The translations under genes were made by a program, and so were the position numbers. Below the pieces are notes generated by a model. The model saw only the letters and a program-made list of their open reading frames with translations. It made no database searches and was not told where the DNA came from. This document shows, piece by piece, positions 5,709 to 6,667 of a DNA stretch of 6,667 bases (positions within the stretch are counted from its first letter, which is position 1; each line of letters starts with the position of its first letter). Location: NCBI GenBank assembly GCA_002707905.1, contig PAOF01000029.1, positions 1-6,667 of the forward strand, written 5' to 3'. Source of the DNA: Fidelibacterota bacterium. GTDB lineage: Bacteria > Fidelibacterota > Marinisomatia > Marinisomatales > S15-B10.

Positions 5709-6448
5709 TAAAAAAAATTCTTTATTCTTTTTTCTTTATTTTATTTAATTGTTTATTAGTTGGTAATAGTAATATTAGAGATTATTCTCAAATAATTAAT
5801 TTAACTGAACAAAAATATAGATCAATTAATGATTATGAAGTAGATCTAGAAATTTCAGTTAAGATACCAGCTTTTAGAATGCCTAAAAAGAAATACAAAG
5901 TTTTTTTTAAACAACCAAATAAAGTTAAACTAAAAACTAAAGGGTTTGGACTTTTACCCAAAACTGGAATATTTACATCTCCCCTAGAGAATTTTGATAA
6001 TTTAAAAAACATGAAAATTATGGCTCAAAACCCAAGCGTAAGAAAAGACAACATAATAATTCATGGAGATCTCATAGTGGACAGTTTAGCTCTTGATATG
6101 CCAAATGAATATGCTAAACTAACATTTAAACCAACTGTTGAAGTAAGTATTGATACAAATAATTGGGTAATCACAAATGTAACTACGAAAATTGATACAC
6201 TTAAGTTAATTGAAATCAACAATAAATATGAATTAATAAAAAATACCTATTTTATGCCAATTGAATCAAAAGTAGAATATTATGTAAAGGATGCTAGACT
6301 TACAAAATGGATTAATAGAGATCTAAATGTTGTTATGGGAAGTGAAAAAAACTTTGAATTTAACAATGATATCGTTAGAGGTTTTATTCAAGTTAAATAT
6401 TTTAATTATAGAATCAATAAAGGTATTGATGATAAAATTTTTAAATAA
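5705..6448 (+). CDS. LolA-like periplasmic protein (outer-membrane lipoprotein-sorting family)
   Basis: This 247-residue exported protein probably has the LolA/LolB-type half-barrel that carries acyl chains through the periplasm. Residues 1-20 are a signal peptide. Cys16 within it has Asn before it (LFNC), which is not a proper lipobox, so a soluble protein is more likely than a lipoprotein. After a helical stretch (YSQIINLTEQKYRSI, 27-41), the beta-rich body contains FFKQPNKVKLKTKGFGLLPK (67-86), which matches the way LolA-like proteins place a strand and turn after the first helix. The end, VKYFNYRINKGIDDKIF, is also typical of this group. It starts in an ATGA overlap with the permease gene (5705-5708), so the three genes form one translational unit. 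A role in handing a lipidic or lipoprotein substrate on from the ABC pair is inferred. Family assignment is from pattern recognition and is moderately sure; a second stop codon follows directly (6449-6451). Confidence 0.65.
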   Translation: MIKKILYSFFFILFNCLLVGNSNIRDYSQIINLTEQKYRSINDYEVDLEISVKIPAFRMPKKKYKVFFKQPNKVKLKTKGFGLLPKTGIFTSPLENFDNLKNMKIMAQNPSVRKDNIIIHGDLIVDSLALDMPNEYAKLTFKPTVEVSIDTNNWVITNVTTKIDTLKLIEINNKYELIKNTYFMPIESKVEYYVKDARLTKWINRDLNVVMGSEKNFEFNNDIVRGFIQVKYFNYRINKGIDDKIFK

Positions 6449-6462
6449 TAAGGTTATTTTTT
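6443..6462. terminator. possible weak bidirectional terminator between convergent genes
   Basis: AAATAA (6443-6448) pairs with TTATTT (6454-6459) around TAAGG, and T residues run on through 6462. An opposite T run lies at 6438-6442 for the other strand. The 6-bp stem is A:T only and lies entirely over the two stop codons, so strength is doubtful, yet it is the only terminator-like structure available in the 5-nt gap. Confidence 0.25.
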
Positions 6463-6667
6463 ACATTTAAAAACTAAAGTCCCTTGCCAGTTCTCTTTCA
6501 TATTAATTTGTGAAATCTCAACATTTTGAAAAAATTTTGAAAAAATTTGAAGCCATTCTTTTTTACTAAGAAGGGTCATGTTTTTAATTTGATATTTTTC
6601 AGACCAATTATGTGAACTTTTATTATCAAAATAATAATCTAAAGCACATATGAAAACTCCATTTTTG
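6454..6667 (-). CDS. C-terminal part of a SAM-dependent methyltransferase-like protein (start outside the window)
   Basis: On the minus strand an open frame enters from the right edge and runs 70 codons to TAA at 6454-6456. It has no start inside the window because the N-terminal part is missing. Its visible order is GVFICALDYYFDN, then SSHNWS, then MTLLSKKEW, then FSKFFQNVEISQ, and finally NWQGTLVFKCKK. This matches the tail of class I methyltransferases, in which a strand GxxxxxxDYY is followed by an N..SH.W segment, the helix beginning with MTLLSxxEW, and a last strand of the GTLVF type. The SAM-binding motif would lie further right and cannot be checked. The gene is convergent with the operon, with only 5 nt between the two stop codons. 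Its substrate is unknown. Confidence 0.7.
   Translation of the reverse strand, partial: KNGVFICALDYYFDNKSSHNWSEKYQIKNMTLLSKKEWLQIFSKFFQNVEISQINMKENWQGTLVFKCKK

Noticed and set aside
5705..5752. Lipoprotein signal at Cys16 of the LolA-like protein
   Set aside because: The residue before Cys is Asn and the -3 position is Leu with Phe between (LFNC), which does not fit a usual lipobox.

Overview
This is a very AT-rich bacterial window (by eye well under one third G+C). Six complete genes lie head-to-tail on the + strand, between the tail of a membrane protein at the left edge and the tail of a convergent, minus-strand methyltransferase-like gene at the right edge. The cell is clearly Gram-negative: it has a lipoprotein, a TonB-dependent outer-membrane receptor and a LolA-like periplasmic protein. 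The receptor's N-terminal carboxypeptidase-regulatory-like domain, the low G+C and the LolA-like protein suggest the Bacteroidota/FCB group, possibly a marine lineage such as Candidatus Marinimicrobia. That placement is inference; there is no rRNA or marker gene here.

Layout. 1-87: C-terminal end of an integral membrane protein. 88-183: leader with weak AT-only dyads and one clear ribosome binding site. 184-768: a lipoprotein with two His/Asp/Glu-rich tracts set into an Ig-like (Big_2-like) domain. 789-3050: a TonB-dependent receptor whose barrel resembles the ZnuD zinc receptor family. 3077-3961: a secreted two-metal phosphodiesterase/phosphatase of the NPP/alkaline phosphatase superfamily. 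3992-4876, 4869-5708 and 5705-6448: an ABC ATPase, an ABC-2 permease and a LolA-like periplasmic protein, translationally coupled by 8-nt and 4-nt overlaps. 6454-6667 (minus): C-terminus of a SAM-dependent methyltransferase-like protein, ending 5 nt from the preceding stop.

How the genes may work together. The first two genes look like a surface metal-capture pair: a cation-binding lipoprotein that could hand zinc or a similar divalent metal to the receptor for TonB-driven import. The third gene encodes an enzyme whose superfamily needs two metal ions, often zinc, so it fits a metal theme, though adjacency alone does not prove a link. The last three genes form a tight module. The ABC pair has no solute-binding protein and its ATPase is of the BcrA/DrrA-like type, so it is more likely an exporter or envelope-maintenance system than the inner-membrane zinc importer. 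The most notable item is the lipoprotein/receptor pair. No tRNA, rRNA, CRISPR array or insertion sequence was seen.
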